From Tepidisphaeraceae bacterium (GTDB taxonomy: Bacteria > Planctomycetota > Phycisphaerae > Tepidisphaerales > Tepidisphaeraceae), in the NCBI GenBank assembly GCA_035998445.1, contig DASYHQ010000010.1, positions 1 through 64,000 of the forward strand: a stretch of DNA of 64,000 nucleotides. The letters run 5' to 3'. The notes under the pieces were generated by a model, which had not been told where the DNA came from, ran no database searches, and was given only the letters and a program-made list of their open reading frames with translations. How positions within the stretch are numbered: position 1 is the first letter of the stretch; each line of letters begins with the position of its first letter. Below are positions 38,700-47,675 of the stretch, in pieces. A program made the position numbers and the translations under genes.

Positions 38700-39172
38700 C
38701 TTGATCCTGGTGAAGGTCGATCAGAAACGTTACTATTTAGTGATAAATCAATGGCTTTGCGGCGCCTAGCGCGGTCGACGTCGACACACGATCCGCTCGT
38801 GATATTACCCGGGGCTGACGACGTATGCTGCGTACGGCCAACCGCGCGATCCGCAGATCGGCGCCACGATCAGCCACACGCTCGCGTCTCGAACCCCATC
38901 GTGCGCCACGCTTCGTGATGCCTGCGCCACCGGTGCTGCGCCAGCCGCCACAGCTCGCGCCCCACCGCCGACCACGGGGCCGCGTCGAAGGCGGCCAAGT
39001 CGATTCCAGCACTCAGTGCGGTCATGGGTTGTGTCGTATGAGGACGCTGCACCGCACGGTGCGGCCGGCGCACGCGTCGGCACCTGCGTCCGTCGTTGCG
39101 CTAAGCACGCCCGACCGCTGTGGCGGCCGGGCGTGCGATGTTGACAGGTACGGCTATCGACCCGTTGCTCGG
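38700..39172. other. Gap between GH29 and beta-helix genes, with a possible tiny ORF
   Basis: The promoter of the fucosidase should lie at the left side. A 51-codon minus-strand frame at 38870-39025 (MTALSAGIDLAAFDAAPWSA at its start) has natural-looking composition, but no ribosome site. A neighbouring frame continues with a hydrophobic run (VWLIVAPICGSRGWPYAAY), so this may be a decayed small membrane protein. A hairpin at 39105-39136 lies at the right side. Nothing else is recognised. Confidence 0.3.
39105..39136 (-). terminator. Strong hairpin downstream of the beta-helix/F5-8C gene
   Basis: GCACGCCCG (39105-39113) pairs with CGGGCGTGC (39128-39136), and an inner CCGC/GCGG extends the stem to 13 pairs with one A/C mismatch and a TGTG loop. 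It lies 37 bases past the stop at 39173. There is no T run, so it is a probable factor-assisted terminator or 3'-end stabiliser. Confidence 0.6.
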
Positions 39173-42100
39173 TTAGAAGCCGTATGCCTCCAGCTCCGCG
39201 ATGTTGCCCCAGCCACCGTTGGGCGGGAGGTAACGGATGTACCGCCACGTGCCCGAGACAGCTACCGACTGCGTCGTCAGCGAGCCCTCGGTCGGGGCGC
39301 TGGCAACGGTGAAGATGGTCGTTGCCGACGCGAAGTCCGCGGTGTTCGACACCTGGAACTGGCCGCCGACCATTCGGCCAGCGAACCCGGCGCGCGGCGC
39401 GAACTTGATCTGGTTGATCGTCTTGGCCGACCCCAGGTCCAGGCCAACCCAGGCGCCGTTACCGCCGGTGCTATCGGGGGCGTCGAAGTACGAGTTGACG
39501 TTGCCGTCGAACACCTTCGAGATCGTGTTGCCACCGCCACCGTAGCTGCCGGCCGTGCCGATGGCCGTGCCGGTCAGCTTCGCCGAGGTTTGGGTGCCAC
39601 TGCCGGCGGCCATGAGTTGCAGTTCGCCCAGCTGGATCAAGCCCGGGTCGCCGTTGTTGGCCGAGATGTTCAGGCGGTACTGGTTGTACGCGCCGGGCGT
39701 GGCAACGGTGTAGGTGCGCGTGCTGCCGTTGGCGGTGTCGGCCTCGTTGGTACGCGTATCGAGCGTCACCCACGTCGAGCCGCTCAGGCCCTGCAGCGTC
39801 CAATTTTTCGGGGCCCGGCCGGTGTAGATGGCGGTGTCGTTGCCGCTGGTCAGCTTGTACTGGGTGACGGTGTAGGTTGCCGCGTCGGCGAACGTGTAGC
39901 TGAGGGTCGCAGTGTTCGTCAGCGCCAGCCACTTCGTCGCGGGGTTATTGTCGAACGCCTGCGCCGCCCCTTCGTTCGACCCGCTGTTCTGCGAACTGGC
40001 GCCCGCGGTGCCACCGGTGGCAACGTTGATGAGCGTGCCCGATCCGGTGTACATCGAGAAGTTTGCGAACGTGACGGTCGACAGGGCGGACGTGTTGTGG
40101 CTGGTTGCCGCAAGCCCAGCCAGTAAGCTGCCGGTGCCCAGGTTGACGATTGGGCCGAACCCGGTCCACGTCGTCCCGTCGGCCGACGAGAAGGCCTGCA
40201 CGTTATCCCCGGTGCGCACGAGGCGCACGTACGCGTTATTGTTGCCCGCGCCTGCGTCCTGCGCCTGCGCGCCGGCGGCCGTGCGGTACTGCAATCGCGT
40301 GCCGTTGGACGGCGTGACGACGACTGCGGCGAACGCGGCGTTGGCGGCGGTGCTGGCGCGCATCATCACGCCCGCCTTGGCCCAGCCGTCGGTGTTCGTC
40401 TGCCCGGTCACCCGCGCCGAGAGCGCGCCATCGCCGGCCAGCAACTGGGACGCGAACTGGAATTGATCGCTCGTGCCCCAGATGTCCGCGCCACCGCCGT
40501 TGACCGTGTAGACCTGCGTGGAAGCGTTGAAGGTCGCCGAGCCGTTCGGCGCGGCGTTGCCCACGTTGGTGCTGGTCCAACCCGACGGTAGCGTGTCCGT
40601 CGGTGGAGGCGGCGTAACGCCGCCCCACTCGTAGCGCCCGATGTCCGGTGCCGTGCCGTTGTACGTAACGGCGTCGCCACCAACGTTCGTCGTGCCACGA
40701 TCGACGACGCCCGCCGTCGCCGCCGAGGGCCGGTAATAGGGATCGGGAATGCCACCAGAGAGGTTGAAGCCCGGCGCCACATTGGTGACGTTGTTCGTCG
40801 CCTGCAGGCCGGGCAGCGACAGGTTGCTCGAGTTGCTGTACGGCGCCCCGCCAGACACGGACGAGTAAAGGTTGTAGCTGATCTGCGTGTTCGCGTGGTC
40901 GCCCGAGCTGAAGGCGACGCCCTGGTTCGAGCGGATGAACGCGTTATTCTTCACCTGCACGTTGCTGGTGTCCATCGTCGCGTCGTTGTTATTGCCGAAC
41001 AGGACGCCGACGTCGAGGTTGTCGAAGGTGTTGTTGTATATGTAGAAGTCGCTGACCGTCTCCCCACCCGCCCAGAAGCAGATGCCGCGCGAGTTGAGAA
41101 ATCCGGAGAACGACTGTTCCTTCAGGAACGAGTTGCGATAGATGTGAACGTTCCTGCTCGGGGTGTACCCCTCACCCGCCGACGAGAAGACGCCGATTGC
41201 GCCGGCCGAGCCGGCGTTGATGACGGTGTTGTCGTGGATCCGCACGTCGGTGTTGTTGTGCACCTCGATGCCGACCTCGCTGTTGGTCGAGTTGGGACCG
41301 AAGTTCACCACGTTGTCGTAGATCTCGACCGTGGTAGCGAAGCCCGGGTCTTTCTGGCCGTCGAGGCTGAGAGAGATCTCGGAGCCGACGTTGCCGTAGA
41401 TCTTCACGTGGTTGGACGTGTGCCACACCTCGATCGCGATGCGGAACCCAGGTCCGCTGTAGTTGTTGTGGTGGATCAGCGTGCCCTTAAGCCAGCCGCC
41501 CGAGTCGACCGCCTTAATGCCGTAACCGCTATCGTCGCCGCGGTTCTCCACGATCGTGTTGTTGTAGATCTCGCCGCCCTGCAGGTGGTTGATCTGGATG
41601 TTGCCGCTCCAGTAGCCGCCTCCGTTCTTCGTGTTGTTCAGGAAACTGTTGTCGTGGATCTTGATGCCGGTCATGAAGTTGGGTGGCACCAGGAAGTCCA
41701 CGCTGCTCTGGTCGCGCGTCTGCACCTGGATGGCGCGCTCGTACATGTTCACGAAGCGGCAGTTCTTAATCTCGACGTTGTTGCGCTGCACGGCCCAGAT
41801 GCCAGTCTTCGCCGTGCGCTCGGCGCCGTCGATGGCGAAGTCGGAGAAGGTGTGATTGCCGTTGACGTTGCTGCTGGACAACGCCTTGATGATTCCGTCC
41901 ACCGTATTATCGGCGCCCAAGGGCACGGTGATCGTTGATGCTCCGGTGCCCGTTGAACCGTTTCCTACCAAGTTCACGCCCAGGTTCATGTAGATGCTGC
42001 TCGACTCGACGTAGGTCCCGGCGTTCATTCGGATCGTGTCGCCGGGCGTAGCAACGCGGCCCGCAGCGTAAGCGACGGAGCGCCAGGGCGCGTTCAACCC

Positions 42101-42274
42101 GCCGCGCGACGGGTCGTCGATCCCGTTCGGGTCGACGTACCACGCCGCGAACAGCCGGCGGTTCTCCAGTTCCTCGATGACCGACATCGTCGAACGTTCC
42201 AGGACCTTCACGCGCGAAACGACGGAACGCTGCGGCTTGCGCGTGAGACGGTTTGACACGAGCTCTTTCAACAT
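39173..42274 (-). CDS. Secreted beta-helix protein with laminarinase-like sandwich and two F5/8C modules
   Basis: 1033 residues; ATG 42274 follows AAAGGAG. The N-terminus contains ELENRRLFAA (35-44), the planctomycete LExRxLxA-type export motif, after a basic leader. Residues about 45-560 are a right-handed beta-helix (YVDPNGIDDPSRGG entry; many repeats such as VEIYDNVVNFG, VRIHDNTVINAG, FYIYNNTFDNL). Residues about 563-745 are a DUF1349-like beta-sandwich (GWAKAGVMMRAST, VRLVRTGDNVQAFSSADGTT). Two discoidin/F5-8C-type modules follow (about 748-890, NEGAAQAFDNNPATKW; about 898-1033, VGLDLGSAKTINQIKFAPR). Probably an extracellular polysaccharide-active or -binding protein. It lies downstream of another beta-helix gene in cassette C. 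Confidence 0.88.
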   Translation of the reverse strand: MLKELVSNRLTRKPQRSVVSRVKVLERSTMSVIEELENRRLFAAWYVDPNGIDDPSRGGLNAPWRSVAYAAGRVATPGDTIRMNAGTYVESSSIYMNLGVNLVGNGSTGTGASTITVPLGADNTVDGIIKALSSSNVNGNHTFSDFAIDGAERTAKTGIWAVQRNNVEIKNCRFVNMYERAIQVQTRDQSSVDFLVPPNFMTGIKIHDNSFLNNTKNGGGYWSGNIQINHLQGGEIYNNTIVENRGDDSGYGIKAVDSGGWLKGTLIHHNNYSGPGFRIAIEVWHTSNHVKIYGNVGSEISLSLDGQKDPGFATTVEIYDNVVNFGPNSTNSEVGIEVHNNTDVRIHDNTVINAGSAGAIGVFSSAGEGYTPSRNVHIYRNSFLKEQSFSGFLNSRGICFWAGGETVSDFYIYNNTFDNLDVGVLFGNNNDATMDTSNVQVKNNAFIRSNQGVAFSSGDHANTQISYNLYSSVSGGAPYSNSSNLSLPGLQATNNVTNVAPGFNLSGGIPDPYYRPSAATAGVVDRGTTNVGGDAVTYNGTAPDIGRYEWGGVTPPPPTDTLPSGWTSTNVGNAAPNGSATFNASTQVYTVNGGGADIWGTSDQFQFASQLLAGDGALSARVTGQTNTDGWAKAGVMMRASTAANAAFAAVVVTPSNGTRLQYRTAAGAQAQDAGAGNNNAYVRLVRTGDNVQAFSSADGTTWTGFGPIVNLGTGSLLAGLAATSHNTSALSTVTFANFSMYTGSGTLINVATGGTAGASSQNSGSNEGAAQAFDNNPATKWLALTNTATLSYTFADAATYTVTQYKLTSGNDTAIYTGRAPKNWTLQGLSGSTWVTLDTRTNEADTANGSTRTYTVATPGAYNQYRLNISANNGDPGLIQLGELQLMAAGSGTQTSAKLTGTAIGTAGSYGGGGNTISKVFDGNVNSYFDAPDSTGGNGAWVGLDLGSAKTINQIKFAPRAGFAGRMVGGQFQVSNTADFASATTIFTVASAPTEGSLTTQSVAVSGTWRYIRYLPPNGGWGNIAELEAYGF

Positions 42275-42732
42275 GCTTACTCCTTTGGTCCCCCCCGGGA
42301 TACGCCAAGGCCAAAATGAGAAGCCACCGACGCCGCGGCCTGAGCGGCGTGGGGCCGAGATGGTTGGGTTGGGAAAGCGATCTGCTGATCTAACGCGAAC
42401 GGGTCAATCTGCTTGCGTGTCGGTGCGAAGGTGGCAGAGCGATGGAAGCCTTCTATCGCTAAAAGAGTGCATGCATCGGTTCACGACAGCGTATCGCCTT
42501 CCCCCATGGCGACGTTTGGCCACGGGCGTGCCCACGATGATCTTCCACGTCACTTGCGGGCAAGCCCCGAGGTTAAACGCCGGGCGCGGCGCTACAAGCA
42601 TGCGTAACAGTGGCGACGCCGCGCGATCGGTCGACGTGCAATATCGAGTTCTTCGAGAAGCCACAGCTGTGGCTGCGCCACGCCACGACACCGGCGTCGT
42701 CGGTACAGCGCTTCACCCCTTCGCCGCACCGG
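42275..42732. other. Intergenic region between two beta-helix genes
   Basis: It holds no convincing gene on either strand. It must contain the promoter or processing site for the 39173-42274 gene. A 23-base near-perfect palindrome at 42438-42460 is its most striking element. A short inverted repeat CTTGCGGGCAAG lies near 42553-42564. Confidence 0.5.
42438..42460. promoter_or_regulatory. 23-base near-perfect palindrome (candidate operator)
   Basis: AGCGATGGAAG C CTTCTATCGCT: two 11-base arms matching at 10 of 11 positions around one central base. It lies 164 bases upstream of the ATG at 42274. There is no T run on the relevant side, so a binding site is more likely than a terminator. Confidence 0.45.
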
Positions 42733-44580
42733 TCAGCGGCTCGCCGAACCGTTAGCCGTCGCGGTCGGGTCGGGGACGTTGGACAGATCGATCGGGTAAA
42801 CGAACTTCGAGTTCTGGTCCTGTCGGCCGTGCGCGTTCTCGAGCTGTTGCCAGGTGGCCAGGTCGATGTCCGGTGGGCCGTTCGCCGCCGTCAGGGAGTA
42901 CATCACCTTCTCACCGGGGAAGTAGTCCTTCTCGACGTTGTCCTTCGAGAACGTGTTGTGGTCGGACACGATCTCATTGGCAAACTCGGCAGCGCAAGTG
43001 CGGCCGTTGGGGAAGTCGGGGCCACCGAGGATGAACAGCGAGCCCTTTCCAACCGGGTTGCCGAACGACGCGATCGTGTTGCCCACCATGCGCCAACCGT
43101 CAAGGCCGAACTTGAAGTCGGCGCTGTCGCGGTGGACGTCCGAGTTGATCTTGATCTCGTGGCCGTACAGGCGCTGGCCGTTGAACTGCGTGTCCTGACA
43201 GTTGTAGTAAATGTGGTTGTTCGCCAGCGTCACGTTCGGCGCGCCGCTGGAGATGAAGCCACTGTTTCCGTTGTTGCGAACCACGCTGTTTTTAAGCGTG
43301 AAGGGCCCGCGGGTCATCTCGTTCAGCACGCCGTACCCACCGGCCTTGTTGCCGCGGTTCTCTTCAACCAGGCAGCGGTCCAGAGTGACGTTACTGCCGC
43401 CGTAGTCCTGCCAGAAGCCGTTGGCGATGTTGCGGTTAAACTGGCAGCGGACGAAGGTGTACGAGTCGATGTTGTGGCCGAACATCTTGTAGCCGGCGGC
43501 GTCGTTCATGTCGCCCCACGTGCCGATCGTGCGCCAGTTGTTGTCGTTGAACTGGCAATCCTCGTAGAGGAAGTTGCGCGGCCCGACGGCGACGCCGATC
43601 TGCTTGTCCGGTTCCACGCCGAGCTGGACCGAACCCGCCCCGCGCGACCCGTTGGCGTTGAACGTGCTGCGGCGGACGGTCACGTCGCGGCAGTTGATGA
43701 TCTCCAAGCCGATGCCGTTGTTCTCGATTGCGTCGCAATCCTCGATCAGGATGTTGCGCGGCAGGTTCGCGTACTCCTTCACGTCGTAGTTGCCGATCTG
43801 GATCGCCCCGCCGAACTTGATGTAGTTGGCGACGTGCTGCACGCGCAGCCCGCGCAGCACGACGTTGCCGCGGTTGAAGATCTCCAGCAGGGGCCGGCTG
43901 TCCTGCGTGTAGCCCGGCTGCACGCCGCGCTCGGCCACCTCGACCCTGGCGGTGGCCAGGTCGACACCCAACGGTGGGCGCACGCGGATCGACCCGGGCG
44001 TGGCGGCGTTGTCGGTGACCGTGAACTGCCCGGCCTTCAACTGCTCGGCCGCGATCGGCCCACCCTGCTCGTCGCACACCTGTTCGAGCCGCTTCCCGTC
44101 GACGTAGACCATTTCGCGCCGGCGGTTGAAGGGCGTGGCGCCCCACCACCCGTTCTCGTTGCCCAGGCCCCACGCGAAGCGCCAGTCGTGCGTGAACGTT
44201 CCATCGGTGTCGGCCTTCCAGCCGGTGTAGAGCGCCGAGCCGCTCAGCACCGCTTTGCCCGGTTCCGTCGCCTCCAAGATCAGCAGGGCATCCCCCTTGC
44301 GCACCTGCACGTATTCGCGATAGTCGCCGGGGGCCAGCAGCACCTTCGTCGGCTTGTCCCCCGCCTTTGCGACGGCGGCGCCAAGCGTCTTGAAGGGCGC
44401 GGCGGCCGTGCCGGGGTTGGTGTCCTTCGCCGCCTTATGGTCCGCGTCCACGTGAATCGTCTGGGCGATCGTCGACTCGTCGATCGACGCCTGCGCCATC
44501 GCCTTGGTCGATGACAACGACACGCTCACGAACGATGCGATAAGGCAAAGACCGACGGACGAGCGGCGGAACAACTGCAT
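42733..44580 (-). CDS. Secreted right-handed beta-helix (pectate-lyase-like) protein
   Basis: 615 residues; ATG 44580 follows GGAG by 6 bases and begins a clear signal peptide (LFRRSSVGLCLIASFVSVSL, cleavage near AMAQA at 26-30). The mature part opens with IHVDADHKAAKDTNPGT, the DUF1565-like entry of planctomycete beta-helix proteins, and continues with stacked N/D-rich rungs (ILIEDCDAIENNGIGLEI, VTVRRSTFNANGS, VTLDRCLVEENRGN). It has no extra CBM. It starts 70 bases after the pseudopilin stop, so it is the enzyme gene of cassette C (LacI - PEP-CTERM - pseudopilin - enzyme). Confidence 0.88.
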   Translation of the reverse strand: MQLFRRSSVGLCLIASFVSVSLSSTKAMAQASIDESTIAQTIHVDADHKAAKDTNPGTAAAPFKTLGAAVAKAGDKPTKVLLAPGDYREYVQVRKGDALLILEATEPGKAVLSGSALYTGWKADTDGTFTHDWRFAWGLGNENGWWGATPFNRRREMVYVDGKRLEQVCDEQGGPIAAEQLKAGQFTVTDNAATPGSIRVRPPLGVDLATARVEVAERGVQPGYTQDSRPLLEIFNRGNVVLRGLRVQHVANYIKFGGAIQIGNYDVKEYANLPRNILIEDCDAIENNGIGLEIINCRDVTVRRSTFNANGSRGAGSVQLGVEPDKQIGVAVGPRNFLYEDCQFNDNNWRTIGTWGDMNDAAGYKMFGHNIDSYTFVRCQFNRNIANGFWQDYGGSNVTLDRCLVEENRGNKAGGYGVLNEMTRGPFTLKNSVVRNNGNSGFISSGAPNVTLANNHIYYNCQDTQFNGQRLYGHEIKINSDVHRDSADFKFGLDGWRMVGNTIASFGNPVGKGSLFILGGPDFPNGRTCAAEFANEIVSDHNTFSKDNVEKDYFPGEKVMYSLTAANGPPDIDLATWQQLENAHGRQDQNSKFVYPIDLSNVPDPTATANGSASR

Positions 44581-44650
44581 GCAAGGCTCCTTTGATGATT
44601 TGATCGAAGATGAACGTAGGTGAACGTGACGGTGCGCGACACGACCGATG

Positions 44651-45451
44651 CTAGTCGTTGGGCGTGATCGTCCAGTACTTATCGGGGTCGATCCACCCAC
44701 CGGTCGTGGTGGCGGCGGCGTTATTCACGGTCTCACGGGGGGTCAGCAGCGAGACGTGACCGTCGACAAATAGGTAATTCCACCGCAATGAGTGAACCGG
44801 CTTGCCAACGGCCGGTGGGTAACCGCCGACGGCCGGCCCGCTCCAGCCGGCGTTGTTGATCGATTCGTAAGCCCCTCCGCCCTGGGGGTTCCACGTGTTG
44901 TGCGCTTCGACTAGCAGCAGGACCTCAGTCGAGTTCTTCACGCTTGAGAACTTGCAGACCGGGTTGCGGACGTCCGTCCCGTCGGCCGGCGCGAACTGCC
45001 ACAGCCGGCCTGTTCCCCAACCGTTGCCGGTGGCGTTGCGGGCGTAGGTCATGGCGTAGGACCGGCGGAACATGCCGAAGGAGGGGTCGATGTTCAGGAA
45101 GTCGCTCGGGCAGCGGACGACGCCGAACCCAGGCCGCTGCCAGAACGCCACTGACGCGTTGTTGCTCACGCCGAGGTAGCGTGACAGCGAATCGTCCCAG
45201 CTGCGATAGATGTCCGCGGTCCCTACTTTGTATTGGTAGATGGACGGCGCGATCACGTCGCGGTTGTCCCCGGCGTACCCGCGGAACGCGAGCCCGATCT
45301 GTCGCATGTTCGACGCACAGGCAATGGCCTGCGCGGCTCCCCGTGCCTTGTTGAGGGCCGGCAGCAAGATGCTGATTAACAGGGCGATGATCCCGATAAC
45401 CACCAAGAGTTCAACTAGCGTGAACGCGGCTGGCCTTCGTTTGCGGTTCAT
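44651..45451 (-). CDS. Type II secretion-like pseudopilin
   Basis: 266 residues; AGGAAG lies just before ATG 45451. Leader and cleavage signal [20 protein letters not shown], then [19 protein letters not shown] and [10 protein letters not shown] conserved CPSD (about 113-116) and [14 protein letters not shown] near the end match the planctomycete pseudopilin head. The C-terminus is YWTITPND, nearly the same as the WTVAPND end of the remnant at 56149. It lies between the PEP-CTERM gene (141 bases upstream) and the beta-helix gene (70 bases downstream). Confidence 0.93.
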   Translation of the reverse strand: MNRKRRPAAFTLVELLVVIGIIALLISILLPALNKARGAAQAIACASNMRQIGLAFRGYAGDNRDVIAPSIYQYKVGTADIYRSWDDSLSRYLGVSNNASVAFWQRPGFGVVRCPSDFLNIDPSFGMFRRSYAMTYARNATGNGWGTGRLWQFAPADGTDVRNPVCKFSSVKNSTEVLLLVEAHNTWNPQGGGAYESINNAGWSGPAVGGYPPAVGKPVHSLRWNYLFVDGHVSLLTPRETVNNAAATTTGGWIDPDKYWTITPND

Positions 45452-45592
45452 GTCAGCTTCCTATGCGGTGATCGCACGTACGTTGGTTCCGTCCGTCTCG
45501 CGCCACGCAGCAAACCGGCGTCCGTGGACGGTAAAAGGGGACGTCCAGCGTTAGCCGAACGCCCCAATGTTCAGGACCCGTTCAAGACGAAC

Positions 45593-46405
45593 TTAAACCG
45601 AAGCGCGACGGCGACGCAGGACCATCAGGCCACCGGCGGCGACGAGGCCGAAGGTGGTGGGTTCGGGAACAGCCGTCACGCTGAACGCGAGGTCGTCGAA
45701 CGCCGCCTGCGAGAAGCCGGTGTTGTCGCCGTTATTGTTGAACAAGATCACGGCCCGCAAACTCTGCCCATCGGCGAGGGCCGCGTACGCCGTCGAAACC
45801 GGTACGAAGGTCCCCTGCGTGATCGTGCTGCGCGCGATCGATACCGGGTTGATGGCCGTGACCGGTTCGGTCGAACCGTTAGAGGTGTTGATGTTCTCGA
45901 AGCTTGCGCCCGGATCGAAGTCGACCAGGAAGCCAAGCTTGTACGTCCCGCCACTGGCGTTACCGACACCGTCCAGCCGTCGACCGAATTCCACGCTCAG
46001 GCTGTAGAGGTTGCCGGCGGTGGTCGTGGCGAACGGATCCGAGATCACGACGCCGATCTGGCCGCCGCCGGAGTTGATATAGCCATATTGGTCTCTATCC
46101 GTCAGGAACTGGCCGCTCGTTGCCTGCCCGGTGCCGATCGCGTCGGAACCCGTATGTCCTCCAGTAAAGCTGGGCAGCGCAGGCACGTCTTGGTTCTGGT
46201 CGTTCTTGCCGACCAAGTCCAGATCGGCTTTCCAGCCGTCGCCCGGGGCGTAGTAGCTATAGTCGTTGACGTTTGGCGACTCAAAGTCCGAAATCGTCGC
46301 GGCTTGCGACACGTTCATGGCGAGCGCCACGGTCGTAACCGTCGCTACGATCGACGTCATGCCAACGTTGGCAAACCCACGCATTGTTCCACTCTTCAGA
46401 CTCAT
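45593..46405 (-). CDS. PEP-CTERM sorting-signal protein
   Basis: 270 residues. The ATG at 46405 is chosen because GGGAG lies 7 bases upstream; an ATG six bases earlier is too close to that site. Signal region GMTSIVATVTTVALAMNVSQ. The body is a beta-rich secreted domain (FESPNVNDYSYYAPGDGW, LSVEFGRRLDGVGNASGGTY), perhaps carbohydrate-binding. Tail AVPEPTTFGLVAAGGLMVL followed by RRRRASV is the PEP-CTERM signal. A perfect 14-base palindrome inside its first codons (46359-46372) probably serves as an operator. Second gene of cassette C, after the LacI gene. Confidence 0.92.
   Translation of the reverse strand: MSLKSGTMRGFANVGMTSIVATVTTVALAMNVSQAATISDFESPNVNDYSYYAPGDGWKADLDLVGKNDQNQDVPALPSFTGGHTGSDAIGTGQATSGQFLTDRDQYGYINSGGGQIGVVISDPFATTTAGNLYSLSVEFGRRLDGVGNASGGTYKLGFLVDFDPGASFENINTSNGSTEPVTAINPVSIARSTITQGTFVPVSTAYAALADGQSLRAVILFNNNGDNTGFSQAAFDDLAFSVTAVPEPTTFGLVAAGGLMVLRRRRASV
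46359..46372. promoter_or_regulatory. Perfect palindrome TGCCAACGTTGGCA (candidate LacI operator)
   Basis: A 14-base perfect palindrome centred on AACGTT, as in many LacI-family operators, located 33-46 bases inside the PEP-CTERM coding sequence. The first ten bases recur twice upstream of the adjacent LacI gene (47555-47564 and 47576-47585). Confidence 0.6.
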
Positions 46406-46505
46406 TTCCATTCTCCCGTTCAATTAGAACTGATGTGACATTGCGTCCGCGCCACCGTGGGCAAGGACGCTTGAAATGCTTAACTTAAGTGATCGCTCGC
46501 CAGCT

Positions 46506-47525
46506 TTATCCATTCGGCACGCCGGCCGAGCCGCCTTCCAGAAAGTTGAACGGCACGGCTTGGCATGCCTGCACCGCATCAGGGGTGGCGACCTTGTCGA
46601 CGATCAAGCGGGCGGCCAATTCACCGAGCGCCTCGCGCGGCCAGTCCATGGCGGTCAGTTGCAGGCCGCCCAGATCCAGGTCCCGGCCATCGTCGACGAT
46701 GCCGACGATGGACAGATCCCGCGGCACCTCGAGCCCGAGACGCAGCGCTGCCACGTATGCCGCCCGCGCGTCGATCGCCGACCCAGCCACGTAAGCGGTC
46801 GCCCGCCCATCCGACCGCGCCAGCAGGGGGCGAAGGTCCATTCCAGTTACCGTCTGCCCGGCCGGCACCTGTTCCCGAATGACGGGCGACAATCCTGCCG
46901 CCTCCATCACCGCGGTGTACCCGGCCCGGCGGTCGCCGCGCGAGTAGTGGGCATTGGGAACGTGGCAAAGATACTCGATTTTCCGATGGCCCAACCGAAG
47001 CAAATGTTCGGTGACGGCCGCCGCGGCCCCGTGATCGTCGGGGAACACGCAGTCATTGCCCACTTTGGCGTTCAACCAGACGTACGGCACGCTGCACTCC
47101 TGCAGCAGCGACATCACCCGGTCGGGGATGTTCTGCGTGTAGGCGATCAACATGCCATCGGTCGACCACTCGCGGAGAAGCCGGGGGACGTACGTATCGT
47201 CGGACAAATCCTCGTCGGGCACCTCGCCGACGATCAACTGGAGGCCCTGCCGGCTCAGGTGCCGCTCTAAACCAACCAGAGTGCCGAAGGGCACGACCGA
47301 ACGCTGAGCATCGGTGCTAAGCAGCAACCCGATCGCTGACCGACGGCCTGATCGCATGCCCCGAGCCATGGTGTTCGGGCGGTAACCGAGTTGCTTGGCG
47401 GCCGCCAGAACCTTGTCCCGCGTCTCAGGGCGGAACATCTCCCCCTCGTTCAGATTCAGGATGCGGCTGACCGAACGAATGCTCAGCTGTGTCTGACTGG
47501 CAATGTCTTTTAGCGTTACGCCCAT
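46506..47525 (-). CDS. LacI-family transcriptional regulator
   Basis: 339 residues; ATG 47525 has AGGGA four bases upstream. DNA-binding region VTLKDIASQTQLSIRSVSRI, then RPETRDKVLAAAKQLGYRPN. Sensor domain: AIGLLLSTDAQ, WSTDGMLIAY, VWLNAKVGNDCVFPDDHG, LLRLGHRKIEYL, VPRDLSIVGIVDDGRD. It is closely similar in plan to the LacI protein at 24234-25241 (both share WLNA.....DCVFPDD and RPETRD). First gene of cassette C. Two TGCCAACGTT sites 30-63 bases upstream suggest self-regulation. Confidence 0.93.
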   Translation of the reverse strand: MGVTLKDIASQTQLSIRSVSRILNLNEGEMFRPETRDKVLAAAKQLGYRPNTMARGMRSGRRSAIGLLLSTDAQRSVVPFGTLVGLERHLSRQGLQLIVGEVPDEDLSDDTYVPRLLREWSTDGMLIAYTQNIPDRVMSLLQECSVPYVWLNAKVGNDCVFPDDHGAAAAVTEHLLRLGHRKIEYLCHVPNAHYSRGDRRAGYTAVMEAAGLSPVIREQVPAGQTVTGMDLRPLLARSDGRATAYVAGSAIDARAAYVAALRLGLEVPRDLSIVGIVDDGRDLDLGGLQLTAMDWPREALGELAARLIVDKVATPDAVQACQAVPFNFLEGGSAGVPNG

Positions 47526-47554
47526 CAATTCCCTCTAACACATTGCCCAGCCCA

Positions 47555-47587
47555 TGCCAACGTTGCCCTCCGTAGTGCCAACGTTAA
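47555..47587. promoter_or_regulatory. Tandem TGCCAACGTT sites upstream of lacI
   Basis: Two copies of TGCCAACGTT start at 47555 and 47576, 21 bases apart (two helical turns), matching the palindrome at 46359-46372 at 12 and 11 of 14 positions. They lie in the promoter region of the LacI gene that starts at 47525. Confidence 0.55.
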
Positions 47588-47675
47588 CCTGAACATACCT
47601 CATAAATCGAAAGAGGCAAATCCCTCGATTGTTTTTAGTGGCCCCGCTCACTCTAAGGTTCTGATCGTCTTGGCC

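Noticed and set aside
42610-44514. 634-codon plus-strand frame
   Set aside because: Antisense shadow of the beta-helix gene 42733-44580, which has a signal peptide and ribosome site.
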